Shown here one piece after another: positions 1 through 10,544 of a DNA stretch of 64,000 bases. The stretch is from positions 5,208,001-5,272,000 of the forward strand of contig NZ_JBGEDP010000001.1 in NCBI RefSeq assembly GCF_041206865.1, written 5' to 3'. Numbering within the stretch: the stretch's first letter is position 1; each line of letters starts with the position of its first letter. Position numbers and translations under genes: made by a program. Under the pieces are notes generated by a model. The model made no database searches. It saw only the letters and a program-made list of their open reading frames with translations, and was not told the DNA's origin. This DNA is from Mycobacterium sp. HUMS_12744610 (GTDB lineage: Bacteria; Actinomycetota; Actinomycetes; Mycobacteriales; Mycobacteriaceae).

Positions 1-352
1 CGACCGTCAGGGCGCGGCCGTCCATGTAGCCGCCCTTGATGACCAGCGCCTTGTGCTCCTTGGCGAAGGTCTTCAGCGCCTTGGCGGCGTCGACGGCTTC
101 GCCGGTGACGAACGCGATGGCCGTGGGGCCCACGAACAGCTCGTCGAGACCCTCGATCCCGGCCTCCGACGCAGCCCGCTTGATCAGCGTGTTCTTGGCG
201 ACCGAGTAGGTGGTCGAGGCCCCCAGCGACCGGCGCAGCTCGGCCAGGTTACTCACCGTCAAGCCGCGATATTCGGTGATCAGGGTGGCGGTCGAGCCCT
301 TGAACTGCTCGGTGATGTCTGCAACGGCGGTGGCCTTGTCAGCCCTGGCCAT
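1..352 (-). CDS. rplJ: 50S ribosomal protein L10 (5' part)
   Basis: L10 anchors the L7/L12 stalk on 23S rRNA, where translation factors bind. The first 117 codons are present and the gene runs off the left edge. The N-terminus [20 protein letters not shown] followed by TEYRGLTV and KNTLIKRA is typical L10. The start at 352 is preferred over the ATG at 356 because it gives the L10 frame and has an AGGAGG Shine–Dalgarno a few bases upstream. It lies downstream of an L10-type leader, which suggests autogenous control. Its position next to the ROK kinase matches M. tuberculosis Rv0651. Confidence 0.97.
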   Translation of the reverse strand, partial: MARADKATAVADITEQFKGSTATLITEYRGLTVSNLAELRRSLGASTTYSVAKNTLIKRAASEAGIEGLDELFVGPTAIAFVTGEAVDAAKALKTFAKEHKALVIKGGYMDGRALTV

Positions 353-360
353 GCATACCT

Positions 361-545
361 CCTGGTGTGGTCGTGTCCATGTGACCCACCGGAAGAACGA
401 CGAACGCCCCGGCGCAGCAGCGGCCGGGGCGTCAACGGTGCGCCGGCGCGCGCCGGCGATGATGCCTCGTCCTCCTGCGCGGGCCGCCGGGATGCTCCCG
501 GACCTTCAACCGATTGCTCGGTGACCGACGGTCTTCGGTGGATCG
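361..545 (-). promoter_or_regulatory. L10 ribosomal-protein leader upstream of rplJ
   Basis: The 190 bases before rplJ read, on the minus strand, like the actinobacterial L10 leader known to bind the L10/L12 complex. They contain CCGAAGACCGTCGGTCACC, then GGTTGAAGGTCCGGGAGC, then GGCGGCCCGCGCAGGAGGAC. These conserved blocks are followed by a strong hairpin at 404–432. The assignment is from remembered leader features and was not tested with a covariance model. Confidence 0.6.
404..432 (-). terminator. Attenuator-like hairpin in the L10 leader
   Basis: A perfect 10-bp inverted repeat (ACGCCCCGGC / GCCGGGGCGT) with a 9-base loop lies about 50 bases before the rplJ start. On the minus strand it is followed by TCGTCGTTCTT, which is relatively T-rich for this genome. 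It could act as the attenuator arm of the L10 leader, or as a terminator for the upstream ROK gene. Confidence 0.45.
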
Positions 546-629
546 GCCATCAGGATAGCCCGGCCACCCGCGGTCGGCCAAAACGGCGCGATACGCCGGG
601 GACCGCCGCCCAGGGGCTCACCGCGGAAC

Positions 630-1565
630 TCACGCCGCGGCGGGGGGCCGGTCCAGCGTGGCGAGCCGGGCCGCGCCGACCAGACCCGCCTCCCCACCGA
701 GCTCCGCGGGCACCAACCGCAAGCCGGCCAGGAAGTCCAGGCCGGCGTAGCCGGCCAGCGCCGCCCGCAGCGGCTCGAAGAGCAGGGGACCCGATTTCGC
801 GACCCCTCCCCCGACGACGACCAGGTCCAGGTCGCACACCGCGGCCACCGAGGCGATCATCGCCGCCAGCGCGGTGGTGCCCCTGCGAAAGGCTTGCTGC
901 GCCAACGGATCCCCGGCCGCCGCCGCGGCGGCCAGACCCCTGGCGCCGGTGCCGGGCGGCGCGGACCAGCCGTGTGCCCGCGCCCAGCGCACCATCGAGG
1001 GTCCCGACGCCACGGTCTCGACGCAGCCGTGGCCGCCGCACGTGCAGGGCCGCCCGTCCTGTTCGACCACCACATGACCGACGTGCCCGGCGTTACCGGT
1101 GCGCCCGGCATACGGCACGCCGTCGAGCACCAGCCCGCCGCCCACGCCGGTGGAGACCACCATGCCCAGCATGAAGCGCGCCCCGCGCCCCGCGCCGCGC
1201 CAGTGCTCGCCCAGCGCCATGCAGATGCCGTCGCCACCCAACCGCACCGGCACGCCGGGCGCCCCGGGAATCAGGGCCGCGACCCGGTCGCGCAGCGGGA
1301 AGCGCTGCCAGCAGCTGATGTTGATGGGGCTGACGGTGCCGCGGTGAACGTCGACGGGGCCGGCCGACGCGATGCCGACGGCGCCGACGGGAGCGTCGGC
1401 CACGCGCTGCACGTCGGCGATTGCCGCGGCGACGGCGTCCCACACCGATTCGGCGACCCCGTCGGTGGGGGTGGGCCGCACCGCGGTGTGCACCAGCGCG
1501 CCGGCGGCGTCGGCCAGCCCGGCGGCGATCTTGGTGCCCCCGATGTCCAGGCAGAGGGTGTACAT
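630..1565 (-). CDS. ROK-family sugar kinase (Rv0650-like glucokinase)
   Basis: A predicted cytoplasmic sugar kinase of the ROK family, which phosphorylates glucose or related hexoses with ATP. The N-terminus MYTLCLDIGGTKIAAG carries the phosphate-1 DxGGTK motif. The ROK zinc signature CTCGGHGCVE appears mid-protein, and GVGGGLVLDG forms the next nucleotide loop. The open frame extends upstream to 1721, but the start at 1565 gives 311 residues, close to the M. tuberculosis homologue, and puts the kinase motif at the usual place. It begins five bases after the stop of the preceding gene, so it probably belongs to one unit with the GH38 mannosidase and could phosphorylate a released sugar. The substrate is inferred. 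Confidence 0.9.
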   Translation of the reverse strand: MYTLCLDIGGTKIAAGLADAAGALVHTAVRPTPTDGVAESVWDAVAAAIADVQRVADAPVGAVGIASAGPVDVHRGTVSPINISCWQRFPLRDRVAALIPGAPGVPVRLGGDGICMALGEHWRGAGRGARFMLGMVVSTGVGGGLVLDGVPYAGRTGNAGHVGHVVVEQDGRPCTCGGHGCVETVASGPSMVRWARAHGWSAPPGTGARGLAAAAAAGDPLAQQAFRRGTTALAAMIASVAAVCDLDLVVVGGGVAKSGPLLFEPLRAALAGYAGLDFLAGLRLVPAELGGEAGLVGAARLATLDRPPAAA

Positions 1566-1570
1566 CGCGC

Positions 1571-2188
1571 TCAGTGCCGGTGGGTGTTGTCGGGTTGGCG
1601 CGGGTCCCCGGGATGCTCGTAGCCGGGCGCCAGCCGGACCAGCGCCGCCCGGCGCTCGTCCAGCCAGATCCGGAAGGCGCGGCGGCGCGCGGCGCCCCGC
1701 AGATGCTCGGCGATCGCGCACCGCACCTCCGCCAGCGGCGGGCCGACCACTGCGGGGGCCCGCCAGCCGTGCCGGGCGGGGGCCGGCGCGGCGAACCGCA
1801 GCGGGTTGCGGGCGTGGTAGGCGGCGACGTCGTCGTCGGTCACCGCGACCCCGGCGGTGACGTCGGCGAACAGCGCGCGGGCGCGCGGATCGGCCAGCGC
1901 GGCGGCGGCGACGCTGCCGATCTCCAGCCGGGCCGCGGCGTCGGGCAGCAGCTCCCCCTCGGTCGGGGCGCCACCCGCGGTGAGCCCGCGCGCGGCGGCC
2001 TCGGCGGCGACCACCCGCTCGGTGACGATCAGCTGGGTCAGCCAGCGCCGCAGTTGGCGGCCCTCGCTGCTACCGGCGGCGGGCAGCGCCGCCGCACCCG
2101 GACCGGCGCGCAACCGCGCCTCCCGCAAGTCGACCTCGGCGAGCGCGACGGGTGCGCCGCCGACGGTGGCGACCGGATGGCCGCTCAT
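1571..2188 (-). CDS. SurA/PpiC-like small protein (site of 'fabD2' in M. tuberculosis)
   Basis: A 205-residue protein whose ATG overlaps the mannosidase stop by four bases (ATGA), so the two are translationally coupled. The opening VATVGGAPVALAEVDLREAR and the central VTDDDVAAYHARNPLRF resemble the N-terminal chaperone segment and linker of SurA/PpiC peptidyl-prolyl isomerases. The C-terminus is His/Asp-rich (HPGDPRQPDNTHRH). The gene at this position in M. tuberculosis is labelled fabD2 (malonyl-CoA:ACP transacylase), but I see neither the GHSLG nucleophile motif nor a GQGSQ motif. No signal peptide or membrane segment is evident. The function is unknown; a helper for the neighbouring mannosidase is possible. 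Confidence 0.8.
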   Translation of the reverse strand: MSGHPVATVGGAPVALAEVDLREARLRAGPGAAALPAAGSSEGRQLRRWLTQLIVTERVVAAEAAARGLTAGGAPTEGELLPDAAARLEIGSVAAAALADPRARALFADVTAGVAVTDDDVAAYHARNPLRFAAPAPARHGWRAPAVVGPPLAEVRCAIAEHLRGAARRRAFRIWLDERRAALVRLAPGYEHPGDPRQPDNTHRH

Positions 2189-5100
2189 GTCACGGTCACC
2201 CGCACCGCCGGTGAGTAGACGAGCCGCCCGGCACAGCCCAGCCGGACCAGGGCCCACCACCGGCCCGGCTCCAGCCAGGCGGGCGGGGTCACGTCGAAGC
2301 CCAGTTCGATCGTGCCGCCGGCGGGCAGCACGGCGCCGCGCGCGGCCGGGCCCAGCCACTCCCAGGTGCCCCACGGGCTGATCAGATGCGCCTCGAGCGC
2401 CACGTCGGCCCGCGCGCGGGTGCCGACCGTGACCGCCAGCCGGGCCGTGTCGCCGGCGCGCAGCGTGACATCGGCGGGCCCGTCCAGCAGGTAGGCCAGT
2501 CCGCCGGGATCGGCGTCGCCGCCCACCGCCACCACGCATACATCCTCGACCACCTGGCGCCACGCGGCGGGGATTTCGCCGCCGGCCAGGCGCAGCTGCG
2601 CGCGGACGGGATAGAGCCCGGGCCGTGCGCGAGCCGGGATCGCCACCGTCACGTCGGCTTCCCGGTGCCCGCCGGGCTCCAGCGCCAAGGGCAGCTCACC
2701 CGGCGTGGCCGACCAACCGTCCGGGCACACCAGCGTCACCGCGCCGTCCAGTGCGGCATCGCTGCAGTCGCCGGCCGCGGTCAGCCGCAGCACCACCTCC
2801 GCGCCGGGGTCGGCGGTCACCCGGGTGGGGTGCAGGTGGGCGACCGCGGGCAACCCGCCGAGGGGCGCGGGCCCCCGGTTGTGCAGCCAGTAGCGCGCGT
2901 AGAGGGGTTGAGCGGCCTCGGCGTGCGGGGCCAGCGCGGCGGAAGACGCGGAAGACGTTGACAGCCGGGGCGTTTCGAGCCTCGCCAGCACGGTGGCCAC
3001 CTGATAGCCGTGCAGGTGCACGGAGTCGACGGGTTCGCCCGCCTCTTCCAGCAGGTCGGCGGCGCGCAGGCCGGTGATCGCGGCGATCGAGGAGCCCAGC
3101 GCCACGCGGGTGGGCGTCCCCGTCGCCTGCACCAACCGCAGCGCCACCGCGCCGGGGTCGACCGGCCGGGCGCTGCCCCCCGCCAGCGGGTTGCCCGCCG
3201 CCTTGAGGGCGGCGAGCTGCACCGCGTCGGCGGGGTCGGCGCGCAGCAGCGATCCCGCCGGCGGCAGCACGGCGTCCCGCTCGCCGGCGACGACGGCAAG
3301 CAGCGGGTGGGAGAACTCCGCGCTGCGCGCCGGAATCCCGGCGCGCCGCCAGTCGCCGTCGCCGCAGGCCAGCGCGTAGTCGAAGGCGTGCGTCCAGTGC
3401 TGGAGCTGGAAGTTCGAGCCGTCGGGCGCGGTGCGGCGCGGCTCGTCGATCCAGACGCCCGACGGCCAGCCGGTGCAGGACCGCATCAGCGCGGTGTGCA
3501 GCGTGCCCTCGGTGTCGACGGCGAAGCTGGGCACCCCGCGGTTGAGCAGCGCGACCGTCCGGTCTTCGCAGGGGCCCATTCCCGACGGCGCCCGCTGCGT
3601 GACGGCGATCTCGGCGTCGGCGAGGTCGTCGGCCACCGCCGCGATCTCGGCGCGCAGGCTTTCCTCGTCGCGGCCGTCGATCACCAGCACGGGCAGCGCC
3701 CGCGGCGGGCGCAGGTCGGCGCCGGGCACCCAGACCGCCGCCAGCGGAGCCGCGGCCGGCACCCACACCCTGGCCCGGCCGGTCGCGGCCAGTTGCCGCT
3801 CGAGTTCGGCGGAGTATGCCGGGCCGGCCTGCGCGAGAACGGCTCCGGTGAAGACGTTGCGGGCCGGCCCGCCGAGTGCGATCCGCACGTCGGGCAGGTT
3901 GGAGTCGACGTCGAGGTGGCCGTAGCGCGGCTTGCCGGCGCCGCTGCAGGTGGCCGTGACACCGGCGCGGACCAGCGCCACCATCAGCTCGCGGGCCAGC
4001 GGCGCGGAGGTCGTCTCGTCCGGCGACACCACCTCGGCCACCGACACCGCCCGCGCGTCGGCGCCGACGCGCACCCGGGCCGCCACGGACAGCCCGAACC
4101 AGCCGTAGGCCGGGTTGTCCAGGGTCCACAGGTGCTGCGCGGTGTCCACCGAGCGTTCCCGGTCGCCGAGCAGGGCGAAACCGCGCCCGATGACGGCGTC
4201 GCCCACCTCGCTGACCGGCATGGCGCCGGGCACCGGGCACGGCCAGCGCAGGCGCACCAAGCGGTCGGCACCGGTGAACTCGTCGACGGTGGTGCGGCAG
4301 TCCACCCGCGCCACCCCGCGCCACAGCGTCAGGGTCTGGGTGTAACGCAGCAGCGCGCCGACGCGGCCGTGGACCACCAGCCGCTGGCCGAGCGGGCCGC
4401 GGTAGGCCTGCACCCGCGCGGGGAAATCGGCCGAGCACACCACCGGCCCCTTGGGCAGCAGGTGCCACGGGCCCTCGCCCTGCGTCGGGTGCGCCGGGTA
4501 TTCCTCGTAGACGGTCAGCTCGTTGCCGACCCGGCCGTCGGCGATCAGCTGCCGGGCACCGTGCCGCAGCGCCGCCACGCCCCCGCCCCGCGCCGGGTCG
4601 ACCGCCAGCCGGTAGTGCTCGTTGGCGATCTCGGATCCGGGCACCGGCTCCCAGCCGGTGGGCTCCCCGCCGGGGACCAGACGGTAGGCGCGCCAGCCCA
4701 GCGACGGCACGTCGGCCGCCAGCCAGGTGACCGACCGGCCGTCGTGCCCGACGTGGGCGGGCACCTCGGCGCCGTCGGCGTCGACCACCCGCACCCCCGG
4801 TGCGGCGGCGCGGTCGAGCCGCGCGGTCACGATGTCGGTGCGTTGCCGGGCCAGCGGATTCCACACGGTCACGTCCCCGCTCACCGCCTCCGAGAGCAGC
4901 GCCAGCGAGTTGTCGCGGGTCGCGCGGCCCAGCTCCCACGCGTCGCGCCAGCCGGTCAGCAGGTCCAGGTAGACCTGGTCGGACTGCGATCCGGTGATCG
5001 CGTCGTGGTGCGCCCCGTAGGCCAGCTGCACCCACGCCTTGGACAGCGCGGCCTGCGGATACTCGGCGCCGGTCGTCAGCGCGGCGAACACGGCGAAGCG

Positions 5101-6372
5101 CTCGGCGGCCAGCACGGCGTTCTCGGCGGCCCGGTTGGCCTGTTTGGTGTCGATGTAGGACACGTCCTTGCCGGTGTAGATCGGGTTCATGTCGCGGGTC
5201 TGCGGCGACGGCGCACACCCGCGCCCGGCCAGTTCGGCGCGCACCGCGGCGAAGAACTCCCGCGGCAACGCGCACACGAAACGCGGCCAGGTGTAGCGGG
5301 CGGCCCAGTCGCGGTGGATCGAGGTGACCCACTTGTTCGGCGGCGTGTAATCGGTGCCGACGGGTAGCAGCACGTTGCGCGTCAGCGCGACCCGCTTGAG
5401 TTGTCCGAACAGCGCGTAGGTGGCGTCCTCGGCCTCGGCGAGCGTGCTCGCGGAGTCCATCCACCAGCCCGCCGAATAATGCGCGGGCATGTAGTGGGTG
5501 AGCAGGCCGCGGCCGGACGGCGAGATCCACTCGAACTCGCTGCTGAACTGCATGCGATCGAGGCCACCGGTCTCGGGACCGCCCTGGGCCGGGCCCCACT
5601 GGTGGTGCGGGCCGCGCGCCCACGAACTCGACGTCAGGCCGGCGTCGGCCGCCAGCCCGGGGAACTGCGGGTCGTGGCCGAACACGTCGAGCTGCCACGC
5701 GGTGGCCGGGTCGGCGCCCAGCACGTGACGTTGAAAACCGATGCCGTGGACCAGATTCCGGATGGTCGTCTCCGGGCTGGTGAGGTTGGTGTTGGGTTCG
5801 TTGTAGGTGCCGCCCATCACCTCGACGCGGCCCTCGGCCAGGAACCGGCGCAGGTCGGCCCGGCCCTCGGGGCGCGTGTCCCAGTACGGCTTGAGGTAAT
5901 CCACCTCGGCCAGCACGAATTTGTAGTCGGGATCGCGGCGGGCCGTTTCCAGGTGGGCGCGCACCAGGTCGAAGCCGTTGCGCTGGCGCGCCCGCCCGGG
6001 CGGGTCCTCGGTCCACTCGCTGGTGTAGGCGCCCTGGGTGTTCCACCAGACCGGGTCGTAGTGGAAGTGGCTGACCATGAACATCGTCCAGCCGGGCTCG
6101 GCTGTCACGAACTCGAAGGTGAATTCGAACGACCTGCCCGACGGCTGGACGCGGGCGGCGCGCCGCTCACCGACCACCGGCCGCTCCACCACCACCGCAA
6201 CCTCGACCACCTCCTGCCCGGCGGCCGCGACGGCTTCCCCACGCAGGCCGTCGCCGTCGATGCGGACCGGCGTCGGGCGCGTGCACCCGGAAACGGTGAC
6301 CCGCACCAGTTGCAGCGGCGCATCCGGCGGCCCGACGAACAGATCGGTCGCATCGGCCGAAACCACCTGCAT
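2185..6372 (-). CDS. Alpha-mannosidase, glycoside hydrolase family 38 (Rv0648-like)
   Basis: A 1395-residue enzyme expected to hydrolyse alpha-mannosidic bonds by a retaining, zinc-dependent mechanism. Visible motifs are the metal-binding SHFHYDPVWW near residues 101–110, AWQLDVFGHDPQF near 225–236 with the likely nucleophile Asp229, and the family hallmark GAHHDAITGSQSDQ near residue 460. The long C-terminal half is beta-rich, as in other GH38 enzymes. There is no signal peptide, so it is probably cytoplasmic and may recycle mannosylated envelope glycans. It is longer than I recall for Rv0648 (about 1215 residues). It is the first gene of a unit with the SurA-like and ROK genes and diverges from the DinB-like gene across 29 bases. 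Confidence 0.93.
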   Translation of the reverse strand: MQVVSADATDLFVGPPDAPLQLVRVTVSGCTRPTPVRIDGDGLRGEAVAAAGQEVVEVAVVVERPVVGERRAARVQPSGRSFEFTFEFVTAEPGWTMFMVSHFHYDPVWWNTQGAYTSEWTEDPPGRARQRNGFDLVRAHLETARRDPDYKFVLAEVDYLKPYWDTRPEGRADLRRFLAEGRVEVMGGTYNEPNTNLTSPETTIRNLVHGIGFQRHVLGADPATAWQLDVFGHDPQFPGLAADAGLTSSSWARGPHHQWGPAQGGPETGGLDRMQFSSEFEWISPSGRGLLTHYMPAHYSAGWWMDSASTLAEAEDATYALFGQLKRVALTRNVLLPVGTDYTPPNKWVTSIHRDWAARYTWPRFVCALPREFFAAVRAELAGRGCAPSPQTRDMNPIYTGKDVSYIDTKQANRAAENAVLAAERFAVFAALTTGAEYPQAALSKAWVQLAYGAHHDAITGSQSDQVYLDLLTGWRDAWELGRATRDNSLALLSEAVSGDVTVWNPLARQRTDIVTARLDRAAAPGVRVVDADGAEVPAHVGHDGRSVTWLAADVPSLGWRAYRLVPGGEPTGWEPVPGSEIANEHYRLAVDPARGGGVAALRHGARQLIADGRVGNELTVYEEYPAHPTQGEGPWHLLPKGPVVCSADFPARVQAYRGPLGQRLVVHGRVGALLRYTQTLTLWRGVARVDCRTTVDEFTGADRLVRLRWPCPVPGAMPVSEVGDAVIGRGFALLGDRERSVDTAQHLWTLDNPAYGWFGLSVAARVRVGADARAVSVAEVVSPDETTSAPLARELMVALVRAGVTATCSGAGKPRYGHLDVDSNLPDVRIALGGPARNVFTGAVLAQAGPAYSAELERQLAATGRARVWVPAAAPLAAVWVPGADLRPPRALPVLVIDGRDEESLRAEIAAVADDLADAEIAVTQRAPSGMGPCEDRTVALLNRGVPSFAVDTEGTLHTALMRSCTGWPSGVWIDEPRRTAPDGSNFQLQHWTHAFDYALACGDGDWRRAGIPARSAEFSHPLLAVVAGERDAVLPPAGSLLRADPADAVQLAALKAAGNPLAGGSARPVDPGAVALRLVQATGTPTRVALGSSIAAITGLRAADLLEEAGEPVDSVHLHGYQVATVLARLETPRLSTSSASSAALAPHAEAAQPLYARYWLHNRGPAPLGGLPAVAHLHPTRVTADPGAEVVLRLTAAGDCSDAALDGAVTLVCPDGWSATPGELPLALEPGGHREADVTVAIPARARPGLYPVRAQLRLAGGEIPAAWRQVVEDVCVVAVGGDADPGGLAYLLDGPADVTLRAGDTARLAVTVGTRARADVALEAHLISPWGTWEWLGPAARGAVLPAGGTIELGFDVTPPAWLEPGRWWALVRLGCAGRLVYSPAVRVTVT

Positions 6373-6401
6373 GCCCGCACCTTACGGGGAAGGATCGTCC
6401 C

Positions 6402-6992
6402 ATGCCCGCACTCGCACCGCCCGTGAGCGACGAACGAAGCGCCCTGCGCGAGTTCCTGGCTTTCCACCAGAGCGCCTACTTCGCCGTGTCCCACGGCCTG
6501 CGCGACGAGCAGGCCCGGTCCGCACCGTCGGCCAGCGCCCTGTCGATCGGCGGGCTGGTCAAGCACGCCACCGGGATGCAGCGCAGCTGGATGGCCCGCG
6601 TCGCCGCCGCGCCGGGCGCGCCGCCGAAGGACACCCGGCCGTTCGAGGAGATCGCGGCGGAGTTCGCCGACCAGCACGTGATGCGGCCCGACGAGACGCT
6701 GGCCGGGCTGCTGGCGGCATTGGAAATACAGAACGCGGCGTCGCTGCGGCTGGTGGAGACCGCCGACCTCGACGCCGCCGTGCCCGTCCCGCAGGACATC
6801 CCGTGGTTCCCGAAGAACCAGCGGGCCTGGTCGGTGCGCTGGGTGATCCTGCACGTGATCAACGAGCTGGCCCGGCACGCCGGGCACGCCGACATCGTGC
6901 GCGAAACCATCGACGGCGCCACCATGTACGAGTTGGTCGCCGCGCGTGAGGGCTGGGAAATCCAGGGCTGGCTCAAGCCCTGGAGCCGGTGA
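6402..6992 (+). CDS. DinB-superfamily (DUF664-like) protein
   Basis: A 196-residue four-helix-bundle protein of the DinB/DUF664 type, a group that includes mycothiol-dependent transferases and metal-binding proteins. The segments LVKHATGMQRSWMAR and WVILHVINELARHAGHADIV supply the spaced histidines expected to bind a divalent metal. A GGAAGGA ribosome site lies just before the ATG. It diverges from the mannosidase gene. The specific substrate is unknown. Confidence 0.82.
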   Translation: MPALAPPVSDERSALREFLAFHQSAYFAVSHGLRDEQARSAPSASALSIGGLVKHATGMQRSWMARVAAAPGAPPKDTRPFEEIAAEFADQHVMRPDETLAGLLAALEIQNAASLRLVETADLDAAVPVPQDIPWFPKNQRAWSVRWVILHVINELARHAGHADIVRETIDGATMYELVAAREGWEIQGWLKPWSR

Positions 6993-7044
6993 GCGGCCCC
7001 GCAGAGATTGGGAGTTGACACCGCCGGTTTGGCAGACTGCTGGA

Positions 7045-8391
7045 ATGAGCTCTACCAAACACCGAGAGGTGGCCAGGCTGGACCGGGTGCCCCTGCCGGC
7101 CGAGGCGGCCCGGGTGGCCGTCACCGGCTGGCAGGTCACCCGCGCCGCCGCCCGCTTCCTCACCACGCTGCCGGGACGGGGGCCGTGGCAGCAGAAGGTG
7201 ATCAGGCAGCTCCCGCAGACCTTCGCCGACCTCGGCCCCACATACGTCAAGTTCGGACAGATCATCGCGTCCAGCCCCGGCGCGTTCGGCGAATCGCTGT
7301 CCCGCGAGTTCCGCGGCCTGCTGGACCGCGTGCCCCCCGCCGACAGCGCACAGGTGCACAAGCTGTTCGTCGAGGAGCTCGGCCGCGAACCCGCCGAACT
7401 GTTCGCCACCTTCGAGGAGGAGCCGTTCGCGTCGGCGTCCATCGCCCAGGTGCACTACGCGACCCTGCACACCGGCGAGGACGTCGTCGTCAAGATCCAG
7501 CGGCCGGGCATCCGCCGCCGGGTGGCCGCCGACCTGCAGATCCTCAAGCGCTTCGCCCAGGCCGTCGAACTGGCCAAGCTGGGCCGCCGGCTCTCGGCGC
7601 AGGACGTGGTCGCCGACTTCTCCGACAACCTGGCCGAGGAGCTGAACTTCCGCCTCGAGGCGCAGTCGATGGAGGCCTGGGTCTCCCACCTGCACGCCTC
7701 CCCGCTGGGCCAGGGCATCCGGGTGCCGGAGGTGCACTGGGACTTCACCACCGACCGGGTGCTGACGATGGAGCGGGTGCACGGCATCCGCATCGACGAC
7801 GCCGCCGCCATCCGCAAGGCCGGCTTCGACGGAACCGAGCTGGTCAAGGCGCTGCTGTTCAGCCTGTTCGAGGGCGGCTTGCGGCACGGGCTGTTCCACG
7901 GCGACCTGCACGCGGGCAACCTCTACGTCGACGAGGCGGGCCGCATCGTGTTCTTCGACTTCGGGATCATGGGCCGCATCGACCCGCGGACCCGCTGGCT
8001 GCTGCGCGAACTCGTGTACGCGCTGCTGGTCAAGAAGGACCACGCCGCGGCCGGCAAGATCGTCGTGCTGATGGGCGCGGTCGGCACGATGAGGCCCGAG
8101 GCCGAGGCCGCCAAGGACCTGGAGCGCTTCGCCACCCCGCTGACGCTGCAGACCCTGGGCGACCTGTCGTACGCCGACATCGGCCGGCAGCTCTCGGCGC
8201 TGGCCGACGCCTACGACGTCAAGCTGCCGCGCGAGCTCGTGCTGATCGGCAAGCAGTTCCTCTACGTCGAGCGGTACATGAAGTTGCTGGCGCCGAAGTG
8301 GCAGATGATGTCCGACCCGCAGCTGACGGGGTACTTCGCCAACTTCATGGTCGAGGTCAGCCGCGAGCACTCCTCCGACCTCGAGGCCTGA
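7045..8391 (+). CDS. ABC1/UbiB-family atypical kinase (Rv0647c-like)
   Basis: A 448-residue ABC1/ADCK/UbiB-type protein. The KxGQ motif appears as KFGQIIASSPGAFGE. The Ala-rich nucleotide loop (ASASIAQVH) and invariant lysine (VVVKIQRPGI) follow, then EELNFRLEAQ, the catalytic loop HGDLHAGNLYV and the metal-binding FFDFGIMGRI. Family members support isoprenoid-quinone or lipid metabolism, sometimes as ATPases. The start at 7045 is chosen over an upstream in-frame start because the first 33 extra residues are not protein-like. A TTGACA element sits at 7015–7020, but I see no good -10. It is followed closely by lipG, as in M. tuberculosis. Confidence 0.92.
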   Translation: MSSTKHREVARLDRVPLPAEAARVAVTGWQVTRAAARFLTTLPGRGPWQQKVIRQLPQTFADLGPTYVKFGQIIASSPGAFGESLSREFRGLLDRVPPADSAQVHKLFVEELGREPAELFATFEEEPFASASIAQVHYATLHTGEDVVVKIQRPGIRRRVAADLQILKRFAQAVELAKLGRRLSAQDVVADFSDNLAEELNFRLEAQSMEAWVSHLHASPLGQGIRVPEVHWDFTTDRVLTMERVHGIRIDDAAAIRKAGFDGTELVKALLFSLFEGGLRHGLFHGDLHAGNLYVDEAGRIVFFDFGIMGRIDPRTRWLLRELVYALLVKKDHAAAGKIVVLMGAVGTMRPEAEAAKDLERFATPLTLQTLGDLSYADIGRQLSALADAYDVKLPRELVLIGKQFLYVERYMKLLAPKWQMMSDPQLTGYFANFMVEVSREHSSDLEA

Positions 8392-8418
8392 CCGAGATCG
8401 ATGCAAAGTCCGAGACCG

Positions 8419-10289
<1,871 letters not shown>

Positions 10290-10481
10290 GGGCGGCCGCC
10301 CACGGCGCGCCGCCGGATCCCGCTGCGCCACTTCGGGTTCGGCCGACGGTTCACACGGAGCGCAGCTCGTCCGGCGCGCATGCGCCGACGGTCCCCACCT
10401 CGTACGTCTTCGACGCTGTGGCGCTTTCGCGGCCGGGATCGCTTTCCGTTCGGCGCCCGCCGCGGCCGCCGTCGTGGCGCG

Positions 10482-10510
10482 TTGGCAAACAAGCGACCGC
10501 TGGGTAGCAT
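10482..10510 (+). promoter_or_regulatory. Sigma-A-like promoter of the BVMO gene
   Basis: TTGGCA at 10482–10487 and TAGCAT at 10505–10510 are separated by 17 bases, a near-consensus housekeeping promoter. It lies 34 bases before the BVMO start. The sequence from TGGGTA through the AGGAGA ribosome site resembles the leader of mmaA4 (13127–13169). Confidence 0.55.
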
Positions 10511-10544
10511 CGCTGCGAACGTAAACCAGGAGAGCATTTCCAGC

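Noticed and set aside
3010..5367. 785-residue open frame on the plus strand inside the mannosidase gene
   Set aside because: It is antisense to a well-supported GH38 enzyme and shows only the Arg/Gly/His/Gln-rich composition of high-GC shadow frames.
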